Positions 16,025 through 25,900 of a DNA stretch of 64,000 nt are shown piece by piece. The notes under the pieces are model-generated. The model made no database searches. It was given only the letters and a program-made list of their open reading frames with translations, and was not told where the DNA came from. Numbering within the stretch: position 1 is the stretch's first letter; each line of letters opens with the position of its first letter. The translations under genes were made by a program, and so were the position numbers. This DNA comes from Chloroflexi bacterium bin20 (GTDB lineage Bacteria > Chloroflexota > Anaerolineae > Aggregatilineales > Phototrophicaceae): assembly GCA_002238485.1 (NCBI GenBank), contig MPMG01000011.1, positions 1 through 64,000 of the forward strand. The letters run 5' to 3'.

Positions 16025-17473
16025 ATGAACATGAGCCAGAACTTGTCCGAGCGACCGACAATCGAGCCGCGCTGGCTCTTCCCGCTGCTGGATATCACGC
16101 TGGCTTTTCTCGTCTTTGCCTTGTCTTATGTGCTGCGCTACGAGCTGCAGATCATTCGCCCCATCCTCGATCCCATCCAGCGCGATTTTGGTCCTTATGT
16201 GCCCTACGCAGCGGTGTATGCGCTGTTGATCTGGCTGAACTTCGAGCGCAATGGCATTTATCGCAACATCGCCGGGCGCTCTTGGCTGGAAGAGGTCTAC
16301 CTTATCGGCAGCGGTGTGGCTGTGGCCATCGTGCCTATACTGGCGATGTTTTTCATTTTGCAGCCCCTGGTTACCAGCCGCCTGATGCTGATTTATGTGG
16401 CGGCTTTGACGCTCTTGGCCGGCTCGGCATCACGGCTGGCGCGGCGCTGGATCCTGGCCTATCTGCGCGACCGCGGCATCGGCATCCGGCGCGTGCTGAT
16501 CGTGGGCATGGGCGAGGTCGGACGTTCACTGCTGGGCATCATGCTGGCACGCCCCGACCTGGGCTATCGACCGGTCGGTTTTTTGGATGATGACGACCAG
16601 ATCAGCGCGGTCGGTATGGGGCGGGTAGAGGCATTGGGTGGCACAGATCGTCTGGAATCGATCCTGACACAGCAAAACATCGACACTGTCATCATTACTT
16701 TCCGCTGGAAGCATTATGACCTCATCCAGCAGTTGACCGAAGTCTGCCGCGAAGTGGGGACAGACCTGCGCATCGTGCCCGAGATCATGCAATTGAATAT
16801 TCGCCAGGTGCAGGTGGAAAATCTGGACGGCGTCCCGCTTTTGGGCATCGGCGCGCACCGCAGTTTTGGGCGCTTCAACCAATTGCTGAAGCGCAGTTTG
16901 GATATGCTGCTGGTGCTGCTCTTGCTGCCGCTGTGGCTGCCGGTTTGCCTGCTGGTGGCGCTGGCGCTGGCATTAGAAGGGCAGGGTCCGGTGCTGTTTT
17001 GGCAGCGGCGCGTGGGCAAAGATGGCCGGGTATTCCGCATGGCAAAATTTCGGAGCATGGTGCGCAATGCCGAGGAGTTGCAAGCCGAGATGCTGCGCGC
17101 AAGCGGCGAAGACCCGCGCCATGCCAAGTTCGTCGATGACCCGAGAATCACCCGAGTCGGCAAGTTTTTGCGCCGCACCAGCCTGGACGAGCTGCCCAAC
17201 TTGGTGAATGTGCTGCGCGGCGAGATGAGCCTGGTCGGTCCGCGGCCAGCCACTCCGGACGAAGTCGAATTGTACGAACCGCGGCATCGGCGGCGCTTGC
17301 AGATCACGCCCGGCGTTACCGGCTGGTGGCAGGTGCGCGGCCGCAGCAGCATCCCCTTTGACGAAATGTGCGAGCTGGACATGTATTACATCAACAATTG
17401 GTCGATCTCGATGGATATAGAGATTCTGCTGCTGACGATCCCGCGCGTGCTATTCCGCAGCGGCGCCTATTGA
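16025..17473 (+). CDS. Exopolysaccharide biosynthesis polyprenyl glycosylphosphotransferase (WbaP-like)
   Basis: N-terminal TMs, then LDMLLVLLLLPLWLPVCLLVALALALEGQGPVLFWQRRVGKDGRVFRMAKFRSM...RRTSLDELPNLVNVLRGEMSLVGPRPA. Confidence 0.93.
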   Translation: MNMSQNLSERPTIEPRWLFPLLDITLAFLVFALSYVLRYELQIIRPILDPIQRDFGPYVPYAAVYALLIWLNFERNGIYRNIAGRSWLEEVYLIGSGVAVAIVPILAMFFILQPLVTSRLMLIYVAALTLLAGSASRLARRWILAYLRDRGIGIRRVLIVGMGEVGRSLLGIMLARPDLGYRPVGFLDDDDQISAVGMGRVEALGGTDRLESILTQQNIDTVIITFRWKHYDLIQQLTEVCREVGTDLRIVPEIMQLNIRQVQVENLDGVPLLGIGAHRSFGRFNQLLKRSLDMLLVLLLLPLWLPVCLLVALALALEGQGPVLFWQRRVGKDGRVFRMAKFRSMVRNAEELQAEMLRASGEDPRHAKFVDDPRITRVGKFLRRTSLDELPNLVNVLRGEMSLVGPRPATPDEVELYEPRHRRRLQITPGVTGWWQVRGRSSIPFDEMCELDMYYINNWSISMDIEILLLTIPRVLFRSGAY

Positions 17474-17489
17474 TGCCGCGGCAAGCCCT

Positions 17490-19781
17490 TTGCTGAGCAT
17501 GCTTGGTTGGCGGATTGGCGCGCTTTGCCTGTGCATTTGTCTGTTCTGCTTGGCTGGCTGCGAATCATCGCTGCTGCAGCAGGTCTCGCCGGCGAGCCAA
17601 AACACGCCGCCCCCCGATGTCGAAAGCACCAGCGCCCAACCTGAAGAGGTCCTGGCGGCTTTCATAGCGGCTTGGTCGGCACAAGACTTTGCCGCCATGT
17701 ACGGACAGATCGCCAGCCGCAGCCGCGCGCTCTTCACACAAGCGCAATTCACCGATCAGTACACATCCGCGCACAGCAGCCTTCGTTTCGCCGGCGTCGA
17801 ACATCAGCTGCAGAATGTTGATTATCAAGGCACGACAGCTGTGCTCCGCTATGACATCGCAATCGACTCCCCCACCTTCGGCGTGATAGACGACACGGGC
17901 CGTGTGATGCGCATGCTGCCCGAGAGCGGCTGGAAGATCGCCTGGTCGCCAATGGATATCATCCATGGCATGTCGTCGCGCACCCGATTGATCCCCAGTG
18001 CCGACTTCCCGTCCCGCGCCGATATCTACGCCAGCGATGGAAGTCCCCTGGCCCAGCAAGGCGGCAGCATCTACAGCCTCTATGCCGTCCAGGACGACAT
18101 GCCCGGCATCGAAGACTGCCTGGCCACGCTGGCAGCGGCGACACGCATGGAAATCAACACCTTGCGCGGCATCTTCGCCGATTTTCTGGGCGAAACCCGC
18201 TTTCATATCGCCGAGATCGACCAGTCGCGTTTTGACAACTACCGCGAGGCCTTGGCGCAGGACTGCAATATCACACGCAGCGAAGGCGCATTCAGCAAGG
18301 TGCGCAGCTACATTTCGCGCAGTTATTACGGGCAGGGCATCGCCGCGCACGCAGTCGGCTATATCGGTCCCATCCCCGCCGATGAACTGGAACGGTGGCA
18401 GGCGCGCGGTTATGCGTCTGGCAATGTGATAGGACGCGCTGGCATTGAAGCAACGTATGAAAACGTGCTGGCGGGGAATCCACAGCGGTTCTTGCGCATC
18501 GTCGAGACAGGCGGCGCTGTTATCCGTGAGCTGGCGGGCACAACCGGCACAGCGCCTCGCTCGGTTACGCTGACGCTGGACCGCAAAATGCAGGATATCG
18601 TGGCACAAGCGATTGCCGACGCCGTCAATTATGCCCAGCCCAGTTGGGGACCATTGACTGCTGGTGGCGCGATCGTCGCCCTAGATGTCAACACAGGCGC
18701 CGTGCTGGCGCTGGCGAGCTATCCCAGCTTCGACCCGCAGCTCTTCAATCCCGATACGGAATACCGGATCACAGCGGCTTTGCAAAGGCTGAACAGCGAT
18801 GGCCGCAGCCCGCTGACCAACAAAGCGCTGGCAGAGCAGTATACGCCGGGCAGCGTTTACAAAATCGTTACGGCGCTGGCCGCTGGCAGCGAAGGCATCT
18901 GGGCAGGCGACGAGATCTTCGACTGCGCTTATATCTGGCAGGGCAGGGGCAGATTCAGCTTTGACGACGCCCGCGAATCGCGCACCGACTGGCGCTTGCT
19001 CGAGCCAGGGCCGCCGCCGCCCACGGGTCCAGTCAACATAGCGCAGGCGCTGGCAGCCTCGTGCAATCCATTCTTCTATGAAATGGGCGCGCTGCTATTT
19101 GAGCGGGACAGCAACTTGCAAGTCAAATACGCCGAGTTGCTCGGCTTGGGCAGGCCGACTGGCTTGGGCGCGCTAGGCATCGAAGCCGCCGGCGAGCTCG
19201 CGCCACCACGCGAAGGCACAGAAGCCATCAACAATGCCATCGGGCAAGGCAGCGTCGGCGTTACGGCCGCACAGATGGCGCAGCTGACCATGCTGATCGC
19301 CAATGGCGGCGCATTTTGGCAGCCCTATATCGTCAGTCATATCGGGCGTCCCGGCGCGCCGAGCTACGAAATAGTGAACGAGCCCATGCTGGCGGCGCAA
19401 CTGGAGCTGGATGGCGATGCGCTGGACATCGTGCGCGAGGGCATGTGCCTGGTTACGACCGACCGCGACCTGGGCACAGCCGTGCGGGTCTTTGGCGATG
19501 CGCCCTATTCCATCTGTGGCAAAACGGGCACCGCCGAAACCCTGGGCAATCCGCATTCCTGGTTCGTGGCTTTTGCCCCGCGCGAAGAGCCCGAGATCGC
19601 TATAGCCGGCGTGATGGCGCATTCGCGGGAAGGCAGCGAGGTGGTCGCGCCCATGATCCGCCGCATCCTCGACGATTATTGGGGCTACAGCCAAAAGCCC
19701 TACCCCGACTGGTGGCAAGAACCCTACAACCCGGTCAAGACGCAGAGCCAGGCGCTGGCAGAATTCCTGGCGGACAGCTAG
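17490..19781 (+). CDS. Lipoprotein penicillin-binding protein: MecA-N/NTF2-like, dimerisation and transpeptidase domains
   Basis: Lipobox LAGC; EEVLAAFIAAWSAQDFAAMY; SxxK (TPGSVYK), SxN (SCN), KTG (GKTGTAE). Confidence 0.88.
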   Translation: MLSMLGWRIGALCLCICLFCLAGCESSLLQQVSPASQNTPPPDVESTSAQPEEVLAAFIAAWSAQDFAAMYGQIASRSRALFTQAQFTDQYTSAHSSLRFAGVEHQLQNVDYQGTTAVLRYDIAIDSPTFGVIDDTGRVMRMLPESGWKIAWSPMDIIHGMSSRTRLIPSADFPSRADIYASDGSPLAQQGGSIYSLYAVQDDMPGIEDCLATLAAATRMEINTLRGIFADFLGETRFHIAEIDQSRFDNYREALAQDCNITRSEGAFSKVRSYISRSYYGQGIAAHAVGYIGPIPADELERWQARGYASGNVIGRAGIEATYENVLAGNPQRFLRIVETGGAVIRELAGTTGTAPRSVTLTLDRKMQDIVAQAIADAVNYAQPSWGPLTAGGAIVALDVNTGAVLALASYPSFDPQLFNPDTEYRITAALQRLNSDGRSPLTNKALAEQYTPGSVYKIVTALAAGSEGIWAGDEIFDCAYIWQGRGRFSFDDARESRTDWRLLEPGPPPPTGPVNIAQALAASCNPFFYEMGALLFERDSNLQVKYAELLGLGRPTGLGALGIEAAGELAPPREGTEAINNAIGQGSVGVTAAQMAQLTMLIANGGAFWQPYIVSHIGRPGAPSYEIVNEPMLAAQLELDGDALDIVREGMCLVTTDRDLGTAVRVFGDAPYSICGKTGTAETLGNPHSWFVAFAPREEPEIAIAGVMAHSREGSEVVAPMIRRILDDYWGYSQKPYPDWWQEPYNPVKTQSQALAEFLADS

Positions 19782-20635
19782 GCGATCTCGCGCAGCGCCG
19801 CCTCGTAGAAACGCTGGTATTGAAGCCGCATCCGGGACGCGGATTTAGCATCGGCTGCGAAGTCGGCAAAGTGCGACAGCCGCAGGGCGCCCCACAGATC
19901 CCAGAAGGGCAGCGCGCTCGCATCCAGCGCCGGGTTCAGCGCCAGATAGGCAACTGTATACCGTTTCATCGCCGCTTCTCCCAGCGACCACAGCATCTCC
20001 AGGCGGCTCTTGCCCAGGTCGGCCAGCGGATCGCCCAGCATGGCATCTTCCCAGTCGATGATGCCAGTCGAGCGCCCACCCGCCCACAGCAGATTGCCCA
20101 GCCAGAAATCGCCATGCAGCAAGGCCGGCGGATTAACGACAAGCTTGGGCAGGGACGAACGCAGCGCCGAGCGAATGGGCAGCGGGTCGCCTTCGTATGT
20201 GTCCAGGTCGCTCGCCAGCAGCGCATCGACTTGTGGCAGAAAGTCCAGATCCAGCCGCCGCCAATCGACCGCATGAATGGCTTGCAACGATTCTGCCAAC
20301 GTTTGTGCATTCGCGGCAGGTTGGACAGCGCCAGGCAAGCGCGCCAGGATGAAGAAGGGCGGCTCGTGCGTGGTGTTCAGGTGCAGCGGCTGCGCAGTGG
20401 GCAAGATACTCTTCTGCAGCGCCGCCAACAGGCGAAATTCGTCGCGGGCCATGTGCGGGTTGCGCTGGCGGTCGCGGACGCCGTGCGTCTGCAAGACGAG
20501 CTCGCGCTCTATGCCGTCGGCCGCGCTGATTTGCAAAACGGTCGTTCGCCGACTATGTGATTCTGTATGCGCCAGTTTCCAATCGGCGTCTATAGCGCGC
20601 AGTGAGCGGGCGATGACGGGCGCGGGAATCTTCAT
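19778..20635 (-). CDS. Aminoglycoside phosphotransferase/APH-family kinase
   Basis: ALLHGDFWLGNLLWAGGRSTGIIDWEDAMLGDPLADLGKSRLEMLW; start overlaps upstream stop (ATGA). Confidence 0.85.
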   Translation of the reverse strand: MKIPAPVIARSLRAIDADWKLAHTESHSRRTTVLQISAADGIERELVLQTHGVRDRQRNPHMARDEFRLLAALQKSILPTAQPLHLNTTHEPPFFILARLPGAVQPAANAQTLAESLQAIHAVDWRRLDLDFLPQVDALLASDLDTYEGDPLPIRSALRSSLPKLVVNPPALLHGDFWLGNLLWAGGRSTGIIDWEDAMLGDPLADLGKSRLEMLWSLGEAAMKRYTVAYLALNPALDASALPFWDLWGALRLSHFADFAADAKSASRMRLQYQRFYEAALREIA

Positions 20636-21897
20636 GAACTGCTCGCTGCCTGCGAAGATCGGCCTGATTCCGCCAATGCCCAACGCGCTGGCAGGTAGAT
20701 CAAGCCGCGGTTTTCCAGCTGCTCGATGACAGCGCTGTGCCCCTCGACAGTGAAGGAAAAAGCATAGGACAGCGCATCGATCACCGGCCCCGCGATTTCT
20801 TGCGCGCGCAGATCGACCCAATATTGCCCGGGCAGCAGGTTGATATGGTCGATCTGGCATTCCAGCGCGCAATCCTGCGTCAGAGCCAGCTGACGGCGCG
20901 TCGACATGGGCAGATCCACGAAGCTGAGCACTGTGCCAGCCGGGTCGATGATGCGGATAGAAAAGACATAATGCGGCGTTGGCTCATTGACTTGCAGCGC
21001 GACGCGAAACAAGGCCGAATCGCCGGTGGCAATGCTCTTGATCGCCTGGCGCGTCTTCACATCGTGCATGCTGATGCCCGCCACGCGGAAGCTGCCTGTG
21101 CCTTCGCGCTGGGCGGCGCGTATCATTGGTTTGTCGTCAATGACCGTCGAGCGGTCCATGGAGCTTTCGAAATAAGCGTTGAGGATGTCGTGCGGCGAGC
21201 CTTCGGCGGCGATGCGCCCGTCTTTGATGTAGAGCGCGCGCTGGCAGATGCGCTCGATAGCATAGGGATTGTGCGTGACAAAGATGATGGTTACGCCGCT
21301 GTTTGCCAGCTCGTCCATGCGATTGAGGCACTTCTTGCGGAAGTTGACATCGCCCACCGAAAGAACTTCGTCTATCAGCAAGATCTCTGCATCGACATTG
21401 ACAGCCACGCTGAAGCCGAGGCGGGCCTGCATGCCGCTGGAATACTGCCAGACTGGCTGGTCTAGCCAATCGCCCAGCTCGGAGAAGTCTTCGACATCGG
21501 GCATTTTGGCGTCCATCTGGCGCGCGGTGAAGCCCATGATCGCGCCCAGCAGCTTGATATTCTCGCGCCCGGTCAGCTCGCGGTGGATGCCCGACGACAG
21601 CTCGATCATGGGGAAGAGCCGACCATTCGCCTTGACGCTGCCATGCGTGGTCGGGCAGACGCCAGCGATGAGCTTGAGCAAGGTGCTCTTGCCAGCGCCA
21701 TTCTTGCCCACGATGCCCAGCGACTCGCCTTGCTCAATGGCGAATGACACCTCGCGCAGCGCCCAGGGACCATAGGCTTCGCGGTCATCGACAACCTGTC
21801 CGCGCAATTGATCCCAGCGCTGGCGCAGGTAGGGACGCAGCGGAAAGCCATAACGTTTCCACAAATCGCGCGCTTCGACAGCCAGTTGCTTAGGCAT
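20632..21897 (-). CDS. Polysaccharide/polyol phosphate ABC transporter ATP-binding protein (Wzt-like)
   Basis: Walker A GIVGKNGAGKSTLLKLIAG; ILLIDEVLSVGDVNFRKKC; C-terminal Wzt-like domain. Confidence 0.92.
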   Translation of the reverse strand: MPKQLAVEARDLWKRYGFPLRPYLRQRWDQLRGQVVDDREAYGPWALREVSFAIEQGESLGIVGKNGAGKSTLLKLIAGVCPTTHGSVKANGRLFPMIELSSGIHRELTGRENIKLLGAIMGFTARQMDAKMPDVEDFSELGDWLDQPVWQYSSGMQARLGFSVAVNVDAEILLIDEVLSVGDVNFRKKCLNRMDELANSGVTIIFVTHNPYAIERICQRALYIKDGRIAAEGSPHDILNAYFESSMDRSTVIDDKPMIRAAQREGTGSFRVAGISMHDVKTRQAIKSIATGDSALFRVALQVNEPTPHYVFSIRIIDPAGTVLSFVDLPMSTRRQLALTQDCALECQIDHINLLPGQYWVDLRAQEIAGPVIDALSYAFSFTVEGHSAVIEQLENRGLIYLPARWALAESGRSSQAASSS

Positions 21898-21902
21898 GGG
21901 CG

Positions 21903-22709
21903 CTATACCACATCGGCGAAGTAACGCGACATCGTATTGAAGAGCGGGAAAGCCACCAGCAAGCCCAAACCGATGACGATGAGGCTGGTCAGCAGCAGGT
22001 TCAGGTCGGGCGGCTGTCCAAAGACAAAAACGCGCCGAAAGCCATCAATGACGCCCACGGCTGGATTGAGCGTGTGCAGCAACTGCATTCTCGATTCAAG
22101 CTCGCCGCTGCCATAGATGACGGGCGTGAGAAAGAGCCAAACCTGCATGATTTGCCCGATGCCATGCAGCAGATCGCGCCGATAGATGGTGATGGCAGAA
22201 ACGCCGATGCCCACCGTCCATGACAGCAGGCCCAGTTGCAGCACCAGCAGCGGCAGCCATAGCCAGGCGGCGGTGATGGGAATGCCCAGCAACTGCAAGG
22301 CGATCACCAGCACCACAGCTGCCATCAAAAAGTCGAAGAAGTTGGTGAGCAAGACGACAAACGGGAAGATCTGGCGCGGCACGGGCATCTTGCGCAGCAG
22401 GTTGCCATTGGAGATCACGCCATAGGGGATGCGCACGACCGAGCTTTGAAAGAAGGTCCAGGGCACAGTCGCGGCGAAGACAAATGCCAGACGCGGCGCG
22501 CCCTCGCTGTCCACATTGACCAAGCCGCCCAGGAAGCTGTAAATGGCTGTCGCCAAAATAGCCGGGATGATCGCCCACAGCGGACCCAGCACAGTCCGCC
22601 GATAGCGCGCGCGGATATCGCGGCTGACCAGCGCAATCAGCAGATGCCAATAGCTCAGCCAACGTTGACGTCTGTCGGCAGACGGGTTGTTGTTCGACCA
22701 GCGGCTCAT
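21903..22709 (-). CDS. Polysaccharide export ABC transporter permease (Wzm-like)
   Basis: LVSRDIRARYRRTVLGPLWAIIPAILATAIYSFLGG; adjacent to Wzt-like ATPase. Confidence 0.9.
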   Translation of the reverse strand: MSRWSNNNPSADRRQRWLSYWHLLIALVSRDIRARYRRTVLGPLWAIIPAILATAIYSFLGGLVNVDSEGAPRLAFVFAATVPWTFFQSSVVRIPYGVISNGNLLRKMPVPRQIFPFVVLLTNFFDFLMAAVVLVIALQLLGIPITAAWLWLPLLVLQLGLLSWTVGIGVSAITIYRRDLLHGIGQIMQVWLFLTPVIYGSGELESRMQLLHTLNPAVGVIDGFRRVFVFGQPPDLNLLLTSLIVIGLGLLVAFPLFNTMSRYFADVV

Positions 22710-22840
22710 CGCGCTCCTTGTTTCCTGCCTGTCTATTATCGCGGCGATTCTTGTTTTTTACAGGTTGTGGTGGCGCATTCATCAGAGAATGCAAAAGCGC
22801 CTCTGTATCCTCCAAGTGAAATGTGGGGAGTCAAAGGAGA

Positions 22841-23704
22841 TTACGATGCTTGACTGGCCTCATGCGCCTGCCGCAGCAGCGATTCCATCTGGCGCAACGT
22901 CTGTTCGCGGCTGGCTTGGGCTGCGCGCAGCGGCATCCCATAGCGCACATAGATCTCTGCGTCACGATAAGAGGCGAACATCATTTGAAAGGTCGCTGCC
23001 AAGAAGTTGCGCTTGTCTTCCTCTCGATATCGCCGCACCAGCGGATTCTGCAGCGCTCGCCGCGAGAGCAGGCCAGCCACAGCCAGCGGCACAATCGTCA
23101 GCTCGGGCACATGCCGCGCGAACAGATCAATGCTGCGCGTCCAGTTGGGCAGGGATGCGAGAGCGGCGTCCAAGTCCAGCGCAGGATCCGCTTCGATCTC
23201 GCCACGTGGAAAAAGCAGCAGCGAGCCGCCACTTTGCAGATGACGGATAGATCGGCGGATAGCGGCGGAGGGACGCGCCTCGTCCACCACGATGACATAC
23301 TGGCGGAATTGCGCCAGACCGGGCAAGATGCCGAAATCCTTCGCCAACAGCAACGTGTCCTGCCGCGGCAAGGACATCAGCGCCGCATGCGCATCGCCCA
23401 AGCCAGCGTGATTGCTCACCAGCAACAGCGGTCCCGCGCGTGGGATCGTCTCTGCGCCATCAATGTGAATGCTATTGGCGGCGATCTCCACCAGCCAGAG
23501 ACTCGCGCCCTGCAAGTGGCGGTCCCGCGCGATTATGCCTTCCATCTTGATGCCCAGCCGCACCAGCTCCAGCACGAAAGGCAGGCAGAGCGCATGCAGT
23601 AGCGCATTCAGCATCGAATTTTGGCAGCAGAAAGCCTCGACTACCGAAGTGGACATGGCGCGGTATAGCGGCCAGGCGGACACCCGTGAGTCCCAGCGAG
23701 TCAT
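22841..23704 (-). CDS. Lysophospholipid acyltransferase family protein
   Basis: GPLLLVSNHAGLGDAHAAL (NHxxxxD) ... LFPRGEIEADP; start trimmed to MTRWDSRVSAW. Confidence 0.78.
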   Translation of the reverse strand: MTRWDSRVSAWPLYRAMSTSVVEAFCCQNSMLNALLHALCLPFVLELVRLGIKMEGIIARDRHLQGASLWLVEIAANSIHIDGAETIPRAGPLLLVSNHAGLGDAHAALMSLPRQDTLLLAKDFGILPGLAQFRQYVIVVDEARPSAAIRRSIRHLQSGGSLLLFPRGEIEADPALDLDAALASLPNWTRSIDLFARHVPELTIVPLAVAGLLSRRALQNPLVRRYREEDKRNFLAATFQMMFASYRDAEIYVRYGMPLRAAQASREQTLRQMESLLRQAHEASQAS

Positions 23705-23768
23705 GATAATCGTAAGCACAATGACGCATAGAGCACAGAGGACATAAAGGTATTTTGCCACAGAGGCG

Positions 23769-23862
23769 CAGTGGCACAGAAGAAACCCTCGTGTTGGTTG
23801 ATTTCCCTCGTGATCAGCTGCGCAATTGGTCAAAACGGGCGACCCAATGGCTCGCCCCTACA
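23769..23862. repeat. Dispersed intergenic repeat plus GGGCGA...TCGCCCC palindrome
   Basis: cagtggcacagaagaaaccctcgtgtt...ccctcgtgatcagctgcgcaatt similar to 40020-40090; gggcgacccaatggctcgcccctac. Confidence 0.65.
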
Positions 23863-23897
23863 CAACGTTGCATGACAGACCGAGGGGCTTGGCGCGC

Positions 23898-25721
23898 TTA
23901 GCCGAGCTGCTCGATGGCGGCGGGACGGGTCTGGGCGGCACGGATGCGCGCCAAATCAAATTTCTGCCCGCGGTCGAACTTGTAGATGCCGTTCTGTTCT
24001 TGGTAAATGTCCGTCAGCTGGGTATAGCAATAGCCGAACATGTTGACATCATCGAGCAGGATGGCGCAGAGTTGCTTGAAGCGCTCGTAAAATTCGTCCA
24101 GGTCAGCGGGCCGCGTGCCATAGCCCCAGCTGTCTTCGCCCTCCTGCACATCGGGATTCCACCAGATGCCGCCAAATTCGCTGACGAAATAGGGCTGCCC
24201 GCGATAAGCAATCGACCACTGTGTAATGCCCACTAGCCGGGCAGATAGTCCCCATTGCGCCGCGTCATTGAGATAGGGTTTTCCCTCTGCCAAGCCAGCA
24301 TGCCGCTCGCGGAATGCCGGCGGGTCTTGCGTGTAATCATGGCTGTCATAGACATCGGCTTCGGGCACGCGGTGCGAATAACCCGAAGTATCCAGGACGG
24401 GGCGCGTGCTGTCGAAGGCTTTGGTTGCCAGGTACATGCCGCGCGTGACATCGTCCAACGCCGTGATGCGGTCGGATAACGTCTGCCAGGTTTCGTTTAG
24501 CGGGCACCAGCCGACGATGCTGGGGTGCGAATAATCGCGCTCCAGACATTCCAGCCACTGGGTGATGTAGTCGGGGCCGGGCGTCTGATGCTCGCCATTG
24601 ACCGGACCATTGCCGCTGCAGCCCCAATCGCCAAATTCGCCCCAGACGATATAACCCAGGCGGTCGGCGTGATACAAGAATCGTTCTTCAAAGACTTTTT
24701 GATGCAGGCGCGCGCCGTTGAAGCCAGCCGCCATGCTCAGCTCGATATCGCGCTGCAGAGCCGCATCGTTGGGCGCGGTCATGATGCCATCGGGATAATA
24801 GCCCTGGTCGAGCACCAAGCGCTGGAAGACCGTCTCGCCATTGATCTGGATGGCTTTGCCCACGATCGAAATGGCCCGCAAACCGGCATAAGAACGGGCG
24901 CTGTCGATGCTGTCGCCGCCGCTGTCCAGCAGCTCGATCTGCAAGTCGTACAAGTGCGGGTCGGTGATAGACCAGGGGCGCAGACGATCGGCCGGGATGC
25001 GCAAGTCGAGGCGCGGCGCCAGGTCGTAGGCAGCGCTGCATTCGGCAGTGGCGACTTCGCCAGCGGAATCGGACAAGGTGGCGCGCAGCCGCAGGCCAGG
25101 CGCATTGCCGCTGATGGGCTGCTCGAGGCGGATGGTCGCGTTCGCCAGGTCGGGCGTGATTCGCGGACGCCGCAGGGCAATCTGTGGCACGGGCTCCAGC
25201 CAGACCGACTGCCAGATGCCGGTGGTGCGCACATAAACCGCGCCGCTGGGCGCAAAGTCGCGGGTTTGTTTGCCGCGAGGCTGGGGGCTGGCGCCGTCAT
25301 CTCTGGCCCGCAGCACGATGCTGATGTCATCGCCAGCCTCGGCCACGCCGCTCAGGTCGCAGCAGAAGGGGCTGAATCCGCCGCGATGCCGCCCCACTTC
25401 CACGCCATTGACCCAGACCGTGCTGTCATAATCGACTGCCTGGAAGTGCAGCATTATGCGCTGCCCGGCCCACTCGGCTGGGATCTGCGCGCCGCGCCGA
25501 TACCAGACCGCGTTCATAAAGTCGGGATTTTCGATGCCCGATAAAGCCGATTCGGGGCAGAATGGCACGATAATGCGGCCGCTCAGCTCGCGGTCGAGCA
25601 AGCCGCGTTCCAGACCGCTGTCGCCCTGGTCGATCTCGAATTGCCATTCGCCATTCAGGCAGAGCCAGTCATCGCGGACAAATTGCGGGCGGGGGTATTC
25701 AGCGCGGGGGATGTCGGACAT
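23898..25721 (-). CDS. Glycoside hydrolase family 2 protein (beta-galactosidase/glucuronidase-like)
   Basis: RPQFVRDDWLCLNGEWQFEID...FNGARLHQKVFEERFLYHADRLGYIVWGEFGDWG...HPSIVGWCPLNETWQ...PYFVSEFGGIWW. Confidence 0.92.
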   Translation of the reverse strand: MSDIPRAEYPRPQFVRDDWLCLNGEWQFEIDQGDSGLERGLLDRELSGRIIVPFCPESALSGIENPDFMNAVWYRRGAQIPAEWAGQRIMLHFQAVDYDSTVWVNGVEVGRHRGGFSPFCCDLSGVAEAGDDISIVLRARDDGASPQPRGKQTRDFAPSGAVYVRTTGIWQSVWLEPVPQIALRRPRITPDLANATIRLEQPISGNAPGLRLRATLSDSAGEVATAECSAAYDLAPRLDLRIPADRLRPWSITDPHLYDLQIELLDSGGDSIDSARSYAGLRAISIVGKAIQINGETVFQRLVLDQGYYPDGIMTAPNDAALQRDIELSMAAGFNGARLHQKVFEERFLYHADRLGYIVWGEFGDWGCSGNGPVNGEHQTPGPDYITQWLECLERDYSHPSIVGWCPLNETWQTLSDRITALDDVTRGMYLATKAFDSTRPVLDTSGYSHRVPEADVYDSHDYTQDPPAFRERHAGLAEGKPYLNDAAQWGLSARLVGITQWSIAYRGQPYFVSEFGGIWWNPDVQEGEDSWGYGTRPADLDEFYERFKQLCAILLDDVNMFGYCYTQLTDIYQEQNGIYKFDRGQKFDLARIRAAQTRPAAIEQLG

Positions 25722-25796
25722 GGTTCGCTCCTGCTTTCAGGACTGTCACATTATGGCTTGCGGAAAATCGCGGTATTTGAATGTTCACCAACAAGA

Positions 25797-25863
25797 GGGC
25801 GACCCCGATGGATCGCCCACACTGAAGTCTTGTCAAACGGGCGACTCACAGAGTCGCCCCTAC
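25797..25863. repeat. Two adjacent GGGCGA...TCGCCC palindromes
   Basis: gggcgaccccgatggatcgcccac and gggcgactcacagagtcgcccctacg. Confidence 0.75.
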
Positions 25864-25900
25864 GGAAGCCTCTGTTGCAGGCTCTGGCAAACCCCGGCTT